Below are positions 18,197 to 26,988 of a stretch of DNA of 64,000 nucleotides, one piece after another (within the stretch, counting starts at the first letter, position 1; the number at the start of each line of letters is the position of its first letter). The notes beneath the pieces were generated by a model. It saw only the letters and a list, made by a program, of their open reading frames with translations. It was not told the DNA's origin and did no database searches. Source of the DNA: Oscillospiraceae bacterium (GTDB lineage Bacteria; Bacillota; Clostridia; Oscillospirales; Ruminococcaceae); assembly GCA_017483465.1 (NCBI GenBank), contig JAFUWN010000069.1:1-64000 (forward strand), in the 5' to 3' direction. A program made the translations under genes and the position numbers.

Positions 18197-19918
18197 TTAT
18201 ATATGATAAATTCTGTTGCTTAACAGTCTTTTTTCAAACTCGTCATGCGGCAGAGGCTTATCAAATAAAAAGCCCTGTGCCATATTACACTGGATATTTC
18301 TGAGAAATTCAGCCTGTTCCTTAGTTTCCACACCCTCGGAAATAATTTCAAGCTGCAAATCCCGCACCAGATGGACAATATTCTGAATTACAATTTTATC
18401 ACTGACCGCATCCGGCGTTTCCATGGCAATTTTATCGACAAAAGATTTGTCTAATTTAATGACATCCATATGAAATTCCCGGAGCATATTCAGTGAAGAA
18501 AAGCCTGTGCCGAAATCATCAATAGATGTACAGATTCCGTAATCACGCATTTTCTGTAAAAATACAAGCATAGCTTCTCTGTTTTTAGCTTCGGACATTT
18601 CGGTCAGTTCAATTTCGATATAGCGGCTTTCAATATCATATTTCTGCATGATATTCAGAATTTCTTCTGCTAAGAAAGGATTTCTCAAATGCTGCTGAGA
18701 AAAATTGGTTGAAATCCTGACAGGTTCGACCCCCATATCAATCCAGCGGCGAAGGTCGGAACAAACTTTTTCAAAGACATAGAAATCCAGATTGCAGACT
18801 GTGCCTTCCCGTTCGAGGACAGGAATAAAATCCATCGGCGGAACATTTTTTCCCTGATGATACCAGCGGACAAGTGCTTCACAGCCGCATAATTTCTGAT
18901 TTTCCAGCAGAACTTTCGGCTGATAGTAGACTGAAAATTCATTATCGGCAAGAGCTTTCGGGAAAAGCTGGGAAATCTGCTTGTCATGCATGATTTTATC
19001 CATCATATACGGAGCATACCAAAGCTGATCGACACCCTTTCCGGAGTGCTTGACTTCATTCAGGGCAACTGTTGCGAAGTCCATTGCATCGCTGATATTG
19101 TCATTTCCGTTAATCCGGTAAATTCCGACATTGGCTGAAATTCTGTAAGTTCTGTGACCGCTTTCATAAGGAACAGTAATAGGGATTTCCTGTAAGAAAT
19201 GCAGGAACATCTGTGTACGTTCCTTACGAATCAATACAAAAAAATTATCTCCGCCGGGACGTGAGACTTTTTCGCTGGGGAGCAGAAATCTCTGTAATGT
19301 ATGACAATATTTAATTAAAATCTCATCGCCTTTTTTCTGGCCGACAGTCTGGTTGATATATTTGAAATTTTTCAGATTCATGAATAAGCCGTCATATTTC
19401 ACAAGTTCGTCCTGCTGTTTAAGTTCTGTTCCGTAGACAGTCATACCACGGCCGTTCATAGCACTGGTCAGAAAATCACATGTGCTGACTTTCGAGAGCA
19501 GCTGTCCCATTCTGATTCGTCCGAAACGGACAAAAATGCATTCCAGAAAAAAATGAATTTCTTTTCTTTCATCTTCATTCCATTCATAATTTCTTTCCGG
19601 TGCGGTGCTCAGAACGCAGACTCCATCTTCCGGCGTAATAAATTCTACATTCCATATTTTTTCGGATTCATAATCAGCTTTATAAATTTCAGCATGGACA
19701 TGCTTTCCGTGCGGAGCAAGGGAATTTGACGGAGCATCAAGATGTACAGCAATATAGCCAAGGTGCATTTCTTTTGCCAGCGGTACAATTTCTTTGGAAA
19801 TACTTTTGCTGAGTGCGTCCGGTGATTTATAATATTGATTCATCAAATGAAAAAAGCGAAAATACGCCTCACTGCAAATATGATATTTTTTTGCTTCATT
19901 CTCCTGATTTCTGTTCAA
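18197..19918 (-). CDS. EAL-domain c-di-GMP phosphodiesterase with degenerate GGDEF
   Basis: This 573-residue protein has a GAF-like N-terminal part (about residues 20-155), a GGDEF-fold domain with the inactive-looking signature GGDNF, and an EAL domain with EALVRW, ELTEMS, DDFG, IKLDKSF and EGVET, so it should degrade c-di-GMP. I chose the TTG at 19918 because GGAGG lies 8 bases upstream; the first in-frame ATG (19957) is upstream of the ribosome site. It is paralogous to 13486-15171. The dockerin gene follows after 18 bases with no terminator, so they probably share a transcript. Confidence 0.88.
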   Translation of the reverse strand: MNRNQENEAKKYHICSEAYFRFFHLMNQYYKSPDALSKSISKEIVPLAKEMHLGYIAVHLDAPSNSLAPHGKHVHAEIYKADYESEKIWNVEFITPEDGVCVLSTAPERNYEWNEDERKEIHFFLECIFVRFGRIRMGQLLSKVSTCDFLTSAMNGRGMTVYGTELKQQDELVKYDGLFMNLKNFKYINQTVGQKKGDEILIKYCHTLQRFLLPSEKVSRPGGDNFFVLIRKERTQMFLHFLQEIPITVPYESGHRTYRISANVGIYRINGNDNISDAMDFATVALNEVKHSGKGVDQLWYAPYMMDKIMHDKQISQLFPKALADNEFSVYYQPKVLLENQKLCGCEALVRWYHQGKNVPPMDFIPVLEREGTVCNLDFYVFEKVCSDLRRWIDMGVEPVRISTNFSQQHLRNPFLAEEILNIMQKYDIESRYIEIELTEMSEAKNREAMLVFLQKMRDYGICTSIDDFGTGFSSLNMLREFHMDVIKLDKSFVDKIAMETPDAVSDKIVIQNIVHLVRDLQLEIISEGVETKEQAEFLRNIQCNMAQGFLFDKPLPHDEFEKRLLSNRIYHI

Positions 19919-19968
19919 AGTACATACCTCCGCACTGTTCTTATTCTGAAATATCATCTGTTTTTATT

Positions 19969-19997
19969 ATTTTATCACATAACTATGAATATGTCAA
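19969..19997 (-). promoter_or_regulatory. promoter of the EAL-dockerin operon
   Basis: On the minus strand, TTGACA (19992-19997) and TAAAAT (19969-19974) have a 17-base spacer. It is divergent from the leuA promoter. Confidence 0.75.
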
Positions 19998-20051
19998 GAT
20001 ATTTTTTTAACCTGAACCAAACAAAAATACTGAGAATTTATGAAAAAACTC

Positions 20052-20080
20052 TTGACAAATCTGAAATCCTGTAGTATAAT
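20052..20080 (+). promoter_or_regulatory. promoter of the leuA T-box operon
   Basis: TTGACA (20052-20057) and TATAAT (20075-20080) have a 17-base spacer. Confidence 0.88.
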
Positions 20081-20086
20081 ATAATA

Positions 20087-20370
20087 TATACTCATAAATG
20101 CGGTGATGGGAAAAAAATTTCAGATTTTCTGTTTGCAGAGAGCTGTCGTCCGGTGCAAGACAGCAGCAGGACTGGAACATAACTCCTCCCTGAGCGGATG
20201 TGCCGAATCGTTTCAAGTAAGCACATACGGGTTCTCCCGTTACAGAGATATGTATTTTCAGATACAGAAAGCGGATGTGTTGTTATAACTCACATCAATA
20301 AGAGTGGTACCACGGAGCTTGCTCTTCGTCTCTTTTATGTCACAGAATGGACATGAAAGAGTTTTTTTAT
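20087..20370 (+). promoter_or_regulatory. T-box leader, leucine-type, upstream of leuA
   Basis: The T-box sequence AGAGTGGTACCACGG is at 20301-20315. The terminator hairpin pairs CTCTTTTATGT (20330-20340) with ACATGAAAGAG (20351-20361) and is followed by seven T. The long stem I lies at about 20100-20215. A candidate specifier codon CTC (Leu) is at 20183-20185, just before CTCCCTGAG, at the place matching GTA in the valS leader. Uncharged tRNA-Leu would stabilise the antiterminator and switch the operon on. The class is certain; the specifier position is read by eye. Confidence 0.92.
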
Positions 20371-20398
20371 TTTATTTCCAAGAAAGGTGAATTTTATT

Positions 20399-22078
20399 AT
20401 GAAAAATTATCAGAAATACACAAGGCAGTACTTCCCTGTGAAAGACGCTCCTATGAGATGGACAAAAAAAGAATATATCGACAAAGCCCCGGCCTGGTGC
20501 AGTGTCGATCTGCGTGACGGCAATCAGGCCTTGATTATTCCCATGAGCCTCGAAGAAAAACTCGAATTTTTTAAATTGCTGGTCAAGATCGGCTTTAAAG
20601 AAATCGAAGTCGGCTTCCCTGCTGCTTCTGAAACTGAATATGAGTTCTGCCGTGCCCTGATCGAACAGGATTTAATCCCGGATGATGTGACTATTCAGGT
20701 GCTCACACAGTCCCGTGAGCATATCATTGCCAAAACTTATGAAGCTCTGAAAGGCTGTAAACATGCGATTGTGCATTTGTATAATTCGACTTCTGTAGCA
20801 CAGCGTGAACAGGTGTTCAGAAAAAGCAAGCAGGAAATTATTGATATTGCCGTATTCGGTGCGAAACTCTGCAAAGAATACAGAGAGAAAACCCCCGGCA
20901 ATTTCCAGTTTGAATATTCTCCGGAAAGCTTTACCGGTACAGAACCGGAATTTGCGGCCGAAATCTGCAATGCAGTCATCGACATCTGGCAGCCCTCTGA
21001 AAATGATAAAGTCATTATCAATCTGCCTGTTACCGTTTCGCATTCTATGCCGCATATCTATGCCAATCAGGTGGAATATATGAATGATCATCTCAAGAAC
21101 AGAGAAAACCTGATCATCTCTCTGCATCCGCATAATGACAGAGGCTGTGCGGTTGCCGATACGGAATTAGGTCTGCTCGCCGGCGGTGACCGTGTAGAAG
21201 GTACTCTGTTCGGAAACGGTGAAAGAACCGGTAATGTTGATATTGTAACACTGGGCATGAATATGTTCTCTCAGGGTGTCGATCCGGAACTTGATTTCTC
21301 CAATATGCCGGAACTCACGGAACTCTATGAAAGAGTCACCAGAATGCAGGTCTATGACCGTCAGCCCTACAGCGGCAAACTTGTATTTGCAGCATTCAGC
21401 GGCTCTCATCAGGATGCCATTGCAAAAGGCATGAAATACCGTGAAGAACATGACCCGAATCACTGGAATGTTCCGTATCTGCCGATTGACCCGACCGATG
21501 TCGGAAGAGTCTATGAAGCCGATGTCATCAGAATCAACAGTCAGTCCGGCAAGGGCGGTATCGGCTATCTGCTCGAAACGCAGTTCGGTTTAGATCTGCC
21601 GAAATCCATGCGTGAAGAAGTCGGCTATCTGGTCAAGGGTGTTTCCGATCATGCTCATAAGGAACTGCTGCCCGATGAAGTCCATGAAATTTTTGTGAAC
21701 ACTTATGTGAATATCAAAAAGCCGCTGGAATATCAGGAAATTCACTATGTACAGAAAAACAACGATCAGACATTTATTCAGGCTTCTCTGACACTCACAC
21801 AGGACGGCGAATCCTATACCATCAAGTCTGACGGTGCAAGCGGCCGTCTGGATGCGGTCAGCAATGCTCTGAAAGCCTTTACCGGTGTAAAATTCACAGT
21901 ACAGACCTATAACGAACACGCTCTGACAGCTACTTCCGAATCCGAAGCCGCTGCTTATGTTTCGATCAAGGCAAATGATAAAACCTACTGGGGTGTCGGC
22001 ATCAAGAAAGATATTTCTGAAGCTTCTGTTGCGGCTTTATTCAGTGCTCTCAACAGATGCCTGAATGACAAAAAATAA
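20399..22078 (+). CDS. leuA: 2-isopropylmalate synthase
   Basis: LeuA condenses acetyl-CoA with 2-ketoisovalerate, the first committed step of leucine synthesis. The 559-residue protein is the longer LeuA type (WTKKEYIDKAPAWCSVDLRD near the N-terminus). The catalytic motif DLRDGNQAL, the metal-binding HPHNDRG and the C-terminal regulatory domain (about residues 430-555) are visible. AGAAAGG lies 11 bases before the ATG at 20399. It is controlled by the leucine T-box. No other leucine gene follows; a GH2-type glycosidase gene starts 21 bases after its stop. Confidence 0.95.
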   Translation: MKNYQKYTRQYFPVKDAPMRWTKKEYIDKAPAWCSVDLRDGNQALIIPMSLEEKLEFFKLLVKIGFKEIEVGFPAASETEYEFCRALIEQDLIPDDVTIQVLTQSREHIIAKTYEALKGCKHAIVHLYNSTSVAQREQVFRKSKQEIIDIAVFGAKLCKEYREKTPGNFQFEYSPESFTGTEPEFAAEICNAVIDIWQPSENDKVIINLPVTVSHSMPHIYANQVEYMNDHLKNRENLIISLHPHNDRGCAVADTELGLLAGGDRVEGTLFGNGERTGNVDIVTLGMNMFSQGVDPELDFSNMPELTELYERVTRMQVYDRQPYSGKLVFAAFSGSHQDAIAKGMKYREEHDPNHWNVPYLPIDPTDVGRVYEADVIRINSQSGKGGIGYLLETQFGLDLPKSMREEVGYLVKGVSDHAHKELLPDEVHEIFVNTYVNIKKPLEYQEIHYVQKNNDQTFIQASLTLTQDGESYTIKSDGASGRLDAVSNALKAFTGVKFTVQTYNEHALTATSESEAAAYVSIKANDKTYWGVGIKKDISEASVAALFSALNRCLNDKK

Positions 22079-22099
22079 TCAGAAAGGATTTGCTGATTC

Positions 22100-24895
22100 A
22101 TGATAACAAGCATCAATCTGCAAGGCACATGGCAGTTTTTCGCTGATGAAGAGAAAAACTATTCTGCTCCGCCGGAAATTTTTTCCGATACGGTGCAGCT
22201 TCCCGGCACGACTGCCACAAATCAGAAAGGCAAATATAATACCAAAAAAGAAACGGGCTGTCTGACAGAATTATATCCCTATTCCGGAAATGCGTGGTTT
22301 CAGAAAGAAATCACGCTCCCGGAAGGCTGGGCTTCTGATCAGATTGCAATGGGAGAATTATTCCTTGAACGAACCAGAATTACTAAAATCTGGATTAACG
22401 GCGAATATCTTGGTACAGAAAACAGTCTCTGCACTCCGCATCGCTATGATATTTCTTCTTATATCGGCAAAACATTGAAAATTACAATCTGTGTCAATAA
22501 TACAGATTATCCGATCAAGGGCGGTCACATGACCTCTCCTGATACGCAGACGAACTGGAACGGCATCACCGGAGAAATTTCTATCCGGTTATGGCGGAAA
22601 AATCATATTTCCAGAATCAAGGCGATTCCGGATTTGCAGAAGCGTCAGGTTGTATTTCAGTTATTTACAGATGATTCTTTCAAGCGTGTGCAGGTTCAGG
22701 GCGAATGGTTTGACATCAACGGAAAAATCACTGATATTATTCCTCAGATGCTGACTGTGACATCTCAGGAAAACGGCTGCTGTGAAGCCGTATTTCCGTT
22801 AAGCGATAACGCTCCTGTCTGGGATGAATATCATCCTGTATTATGCAGATTATATTTCGCTCCGGACAGTCCCTATAGTCTGGATGATAAAACAGAAGTC
22901 TGCTTTGGTCTGACGGATTTCAAAGCCGATGGTCTCGAACTCAAAAGCCACGGCAGACCTGTTTTCTTGAGAGGCAAACATGACGGCATGATCTTTCCTC
23001 TGACCGGAGCCGCTCCGACAACTGTCGAAGAATGGCTGAAAATCTTACAGATCTCGAAATCATACGGAATCAATCATTACAGATTTCATACCTGCTGTCC
23101 TCCGGAAGCCGCTTTCAGAGCCGCTGATCTGTTAGGTATCTATTTTGAACCGGAACTCCCTTTCTGGGGAACTCTGCAAGCTCCGGATGAAGAGGGCTTC
23201 AACGAAGAAGAACAGAATTATTTAATCTCCGAAGGCAGAAAAATTCTTGAAACGTTCGGGAATCATCCGTCTTTCTGCATGTTCTCGCTCGGGAACGAAC
23301 TCTGGGGAAATCCTCGCAGAATCGCCGGAATTATCGCAGAATACAAAAAATCTGAAAAAAGAATCCTGTTCACACAGGGCAGTAATAACTTTCAGCATTT
23401 TCCGAATATCCAGCCGGAAGAAGATTTCTTTGTCGGAGTCCGGTTAAGTCATGACAGATTAATCCGAGGTTCTTATGGTTCCTGTGATATGCCTTACGGT
23501 CATGTTCAGGCAGAACGCCCCTCGACAATGCATTGCTATGATTCGCAGATCATTCCGGAAGCTTCTGCAATGCAGTCAGATTCTGCATCCGCTCCGAAAG
23601 AAATCGAAATCCAGTACGGCACGGGAGTCAAAAAAGTACAGGTTAATCAGTCCGTTGATGGTCTGATTCCGGATAAGCCTGTGATTACTCATGAAATCGG
23701 TCAATACTGTACCTACCCGAATTTTGAAGAAATTCCGAAATATACCGGTGTGTTACAGGCCCGTAATTTTGAAATCTTCCGTGAACGGCTCGAACAAGCC
23801 GGTATGGCAGACTTAGCACAGGATTTCTTTACCTGTTCCGGTCAGCTGGCTGTACAGTGCTATAAAGAAGAATTGGAATCTGCTTTGAGATCAAAATATA
23901 TTTCCGGTTTCCAGATTCTGGATATTCAGGATTTCACCGGACAGGGTACGGCTTTAGTCGGTATCTTAGATGCCTTCATGGAAAGCAAAAAAATGATCTC
24001 TAAAAAAGAATGGAGAGGTTTCTGCTCTGATTCCGTAATCTTAGGGCAGTTCCCTGATTATGTCCTGACGAATCAATTAAATATGAAAGTCTCGTTACGG
24101 CATTACGCTCCGAATCCCGTCACAGAACCATTACAATATGTCGTTCAGCGCGGAAATGCGATTCTCGCAGAAGGTGAAATCCCTGTGAATATTCATGGTC
24201 AGGGATTATTTGAACTCGGTGAAATTCATCTTGATTTAAAACCTGCTTCTCATGTGCATAAAATCAAGGTTACTCTGAGTCTTCCGCATACGGAGAATTT
24301 CTACAGATTATGGCAGTTCCCTGCCATTCCGATGCCGTCACTTGAAAGCACGGAAAATCTGTGTATTACTTCCAATAAAACGGAAATGCTCTTCATGCTC
24401 AAACAAGGCCGGAATGTCCTGTATTTTCCGAATCATATCAGAAATAAAATTGACGGCTTTTATTGTTCTGATTTCTGGTGCTATCCGATGTTCCGTGATA
24501 TTTCGCTGAGTATGGGGAAAACTGTTCCGGTCGGAACGCTCGGCCTGAATATTCATAAACATCATCAGGCTTTAGGAGAATTCCGCTGTGAAAGATGGTC
24601 AACGCCCCAATGGTATGATATTGTGACTCATGCAGACTGTGCGATCCTTGATGGTCTGAAAATTCATCCGATTGTACAGATGATTGATAATTTTGATCGG
24701 AATCATAAGCTTGGAATCTTATTTGAATGCAATGTCAGTGAGGGAAAATTACTCGTCTGTACGTCACGGCTGTATGAAATTGCTGACAGACCGGAAACGG
24801 TTCAGTTCGCACAGAGTCTGATTGACTATGCTTCTTCCGAAGCGTTTTACCCGAAAGAATCTCTGACATTTCAGCAGATTGATGAGTTATTATAA
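22100..24895 (+). CDS. glycoside hydrolase family 2-type enzyme
   Basis: This 931-residue protein has the GH2 order: an N-terminal sugar-binding jelly roll (about 1-175), an immunoglobulin-like domain (about 175-285), a TIM barrel (about 290-640) and a long C-terminal part. The acid/base pair is Asn-Glu at residues 399-400 (SLGNELWG), and Glu 532 in ITHEIGQY is the likely nucleophile. No signal peptide is seen, so it should act inside the cell on imported oligosaccharides. The substrate (beta-galactoside, glucuronide or other) cannot be told. It is probably co-transcribed with leuA and ends at a strong terminator. Confidence 0.85.
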   Translation: MITSINLQGTWQFFADEEKNYSAPPEIFSDTVQLPGTTATNQKGKYNTKKETGCLTELYPYSGNAWFQKEITLPEGWASDQIAMGELFLERTRITKIWINGEYLGTENSLCTPHRYDISSYIGKTLKITICVNNTDYPIKGGHMTSPDTQTNWNGITGEISIRLWRKNHISRIKAIPDLQKRQVVFQLFTDDSFKRVQVQGEWFDINGKITDIIPQMLTVTSQENGCCEAVFPLSDNAPVWDEYHPVLCRLYFAPDSPYSLDDKTEVCFGLTDFKADGLELKSHGRPVFLRGKHDGMIFPLTGAAPTTVEEWLKILQISKSYGINHYRFHTCCPPEAAFRAADLLGIYFEPELPFWGTLQAPDEEGFNEEEQNYLISEGRKILETFGNHPSFCMFSLGNELWGNPRRIAGIIAEYKKSEKRILFTQGSNNFQHFPNIQPEEDFFVGVRLSHDRLIRGSYGSCDMPYGHVQAERPSTMHCYDSQIIPEASAMQSDSASAPKEIEIQYGTGVKKVQVNQSVDGLIPDKPVITHEIGQYCTYPNFEEIPKYTGVLQARNFEIFRERLEQAGMADLAQDFFTCSGQLAVQCYKEELESALRSKYISGFQILDIQDFTGQGTALVGILDAFMESKKMISKKEWRGFCSDSVILGQFPDYVLTNQLNMKVSLRHYAPNPVTEPLQYVVQRGNAILAEGEIPVNIHGQGLFELGEIHLDLKPASHVHKIKVTLSLPHTENFYRLWQFPAIPMPSLESTENLCITSNKTEMLFMLKQGRNVLYFPNHIRNKIDGFYCSDFWCYPMFRDISLSMGKTVPVGTLGLNIHKHHQALGEFRCERWSTPQWYDIVTHADCAILDGLKIHPIVQMIDNFDRNHKLGILFECNVSEGKLLVCTSRLYEIADRPETVQFAQSLIDYASSEAFYPKESLTFQQIDELL

Positions 24896-24903
24896 AAATC
24901 AGA

Positions 24904-24938
24904 AATGCATATCCCCTCGGAAGGGATATGCATTTTTT
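24904..24938 (+). terminator. intrinsic terminator, both directions
   Basis: AATGCATATCCC (24904-24915) pairs with GGGATATGCATT (24923-24934), followed by T residues. It lies between the convergent GH2 and anti-sigma genes. Confidence 0.88.
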
Positions 24939-24972
24939 CTGATTATCTGTAAGGAAAATTTTAGTAATACGC

Positions 24973-26259
24973 TTATTCAGAAATTTGTACGGATTCCGCC
25001 ATTTTCAGGAGTTCTCCGGCATACCAGAGCGGAATGCCTGTTTGGTAGGGACTTGTTTTATAATCCGGGAAAATAAAAAAGCTATAACCGTCCTGATACC
25101 ATGTCATATTGACAATGCTTCCGTTTTCATTGACTTTAAAATAACCATAATTTCCGTTCACGCTGACGGGATAGAATGTCAGATTATTTTCTGTAACTTC
25201 CTCCAAATCTCCGGTTTCTTCATTGGTAATTGTTGAAAAATTAACATCTGATGTCATAACTATCATATCTACTAAGAATTTAACAGATTCATCTTCTGAA
25301 TAAAATCTTTTTAAAAATGAAACGGAACGGCCGTCATCATTTGAGGTTTGTCTTTTTTCTTCGCCTGTAATTAAATTAGAAGAGATATAATTCAGATCAA
25401 AGCGGGTTTCTTCCGTAGGAAATCGTGGAAATGTTCTTAATTCAGGGGCATTATCAGGGAATCCGGCAGGAGTAATATCATAAGTTCCTGCTGCCTGAAG
25501 ATATTTCAGATAGAAACCGGGAATCACCGGCAGACCTCTTTCATCCAGCGGAGCGGCCTGGAGTTCGATTTCAGCAAATTCCGGAACGGGTTCAGTTTCA
25601 GGAATGAATTCTGTTTCGGGTTCGGGAGCGATTGTCTCCGGAGTCTCCGGAACGGTTTCCGGCTGAACTTCCTGTTCTAAGGCGAGAATTTCGGGAACGT
25701 GTTGTATCATGACTTCTGTTTCCGGAGGTTCTGTCTGAATGATAGCAGGTTCTGTTGTGACTGTCTGTGTTTGTTCGGAGTGCTTAGTTGTTTCGGAAGA
25801 TTTCACAGAAGTTTCGGTTTCGGTCTGTATGGTAGTCTGTTTAGTTTCTGTAGTCACAGATTCCTGTGTTTCTGTAGTCATCACAGTTGTCTGCATCTTT
25901 TTTGCAGCGGAGGCTTTTGTTTCGGTCTGCGTTTCTGTGATCACAGCAGCAGGTTCAGAAGATTCGGTTTTTGTTTCAGCGATTTCAGCGGACGGCATTT
26001 CCGTCAGATTCTTTTTCTGATGCAGACTATAGATACTTCCTCCGGCGACGCCGATACACAGAAGCAGACAAGCCGCCGCTGTCATGAGATTGCGATACGT
26101 ATGAATTCTGGGTTTCTGTTCGATTTCAGAGCTTTCCTGAAAATCCTGATTCTGTTGTTTCATAGTGATTCCTCCTTTATGAACTGTAAAATTTTCGGCT
26201 TCTTTGATATAAGATTCATCAATAGCTGTCATGGATTTGAGTAAATCCTTTCCGTTCAT
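24973..26259 (-). CDS. membrane anti-sigma factor with T/E-rich extracellular linker
   Basis: The 428-residue protein starts with a short cytosolic segment (MNGKDLLKSMTAIDESYIKEA) of the kind that binds ECF sigma factors. A transmembrane helix is at about 55-78 (LMTAAACLLLCIGVAGG), followed by a Thr/Glu/Pro-rich linker (about 90-225) and a globular domain outside the cell (about 230-428) ending with a Tyr-rich region resembling DUF4367. It overlaps the sigma gene by 41 bases. The start has AAGGGG about 9 bases upstream. It should release the sigma factor on an extracellular signal; the ligand is unknown. The linker resembles the one in the pectate lyase at 61405. Confidence 0.82.
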   Translation of the reverse strand: MNGKDLLKSMTAIDESYIKEAENFTVHKGGITMKQQNQDFQESSEIEQKPRIHTYRNLMTAAACLLLCIGVAGGSIYSLHQKKNLTEMPSAEIAETKTESSEPAAVITETQTETKASAAKKMQTTVMTTETQESVTTETKQTTIQTETETSVKSSETTKHSEQTQTVTTEPAIIQTEPPETEVMIQHVPEILALEQEVQPETVPETPETIAPEPETEFIPETEPVPEFAEIELQAAPLDERGLPVIPGFYLKYLQAAGTYDITPAGFPDNAPELRTFPRFPTEETRFDLNYISSNLITGEEKRQTSNDDGRSVSFLKRFYSEDESVKFLVDMIVMTSDVNFSTITNEETGDLEEVTENNLTFYPVSVNGNYGYFKVNENGSIVNMTWYQDGYSFFIFPDYKTSPYQTGIPLWYAGELLKMAESVQISE

Positions 26260-26803
26260 AGGAAACGCCCCTTTCTTTGAGATATTTTTCTAATTTCTTA
26301 CGAATCCGGAACAGAGTCGTTTTGATTTTACTCTCCCGACAGTGCAGAGCTTGTGCGATTTCAGCAATACTGTCTCCGTACCAGTACCGCCGGATGAAAA
26401 TCATTCTTTTTTCTTTCGGAAGCGTTTTGATAAAATCATTGAGAATTTCTGATAATTCTGTCTGTGTTTCTTGAATGCTATCATCCGGAATGCATTGTTC
26501 CAGTTCGGCAGTCAGCTCGACAAGTACGGCATTCCGTTTCTGAGCCTTGCGGTAATCAATCATATTGAAAGCGGTATAACGGCAGATCTGCATCAGATAA
26601 GCGGACAGATATTCCGGTGTCTGTGTCCGGAGTGTATTCCATGCTTTGAAATAGACATCATTGACACACTCTTCGGCATCGGCCTCGTTTCCGAGAAACT
26701 GGAGAGCTAATCTTCTGAGCTTTGCTCCGTACCGGATTTCGATTTCTTTCAGAGCCTGTTGATCCTGATTCCGGAAAAGTTCCAGGATTTTATTATCATC
26801 CAT
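26219..26803 (-). CDS. ECF-type RNA polymerase sigma factor
   Basis: A 194-residue sigma factor with only regions 2 and 4: region 2 at about 25-95 (LGNEADAEECVNDVYFKAW) and region 4 at about 125-185 (SIAEIAQAL followed by SKIKTTLFRIRKKL). The last 41 bases overlap the anti-sigma gene, so the proteins are co-produced. A GTAAC-type element about 50 bases upstream could be an autoregulated ECF promoter. The regulon is unknown. Confidence 0.92.
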   Translation of the reverse strand: MDDNKILELFRNQDQQALKEIEIRYGAKLRRLALQFLGNEADAEECVNDVYFKAWNTLRTQTPEYLSAYLMQICRYTAFNMIDYRKAQKRNAVLVELTAELEQCIPDDSIQETQTELSEILNDFIKTLPKEKRMIFIRRYWYGDSIAEIAQALHCRESKIKTTLFRIRKKLEKYLKERGVSYERKGFTQIHDSY

Positions 26804-26824
26804 TCTCTCACCCCTTTCACTTTA

Positions 26825-26854
26825 ATAATGGGATTTTCTATATAAAAAGTTACA
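26825..26854 (-). promoter_or_regulatory. candidate autoregulated ECF promoter
   Basis: On the minus strand TGTAAC (26849-26854) is followed by a T tract, resembling the -35 element of ECF sigma promoters. The -10 part is not distinctive, so this is a weak call. Confidence 0.3.
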
Positions 26855-26916
26855 GCTTTTCAAAAAATAATTTTTTATTTAAAATTCTTATTTTTTCAAA
26901 GCCAGGATTCGCAGTA

Positions 26917-26945
26917 TTGACAAAGGCGATAAAATATGATAAAAT
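26917..26945 (+). promoter_or_regulatory. promoter of lysA
   Basis: TTGACA (26917-26922) and TAAAAT (26940-26945) have a 17-base spacer, 44 bases before the ATG at 26989. Confidence 0.78.
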
Positions 26946-26988
26946 AATAACATAAATTTTAAATTCTGACAAGGAGCTGTGTAATTTT

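Noticed and set aside
25699..26244. Plus-strand frames opposite the anti-sigma factor
   Set aside because: They arise from the repeat-like codons of the T/E-rich linker read backwards.
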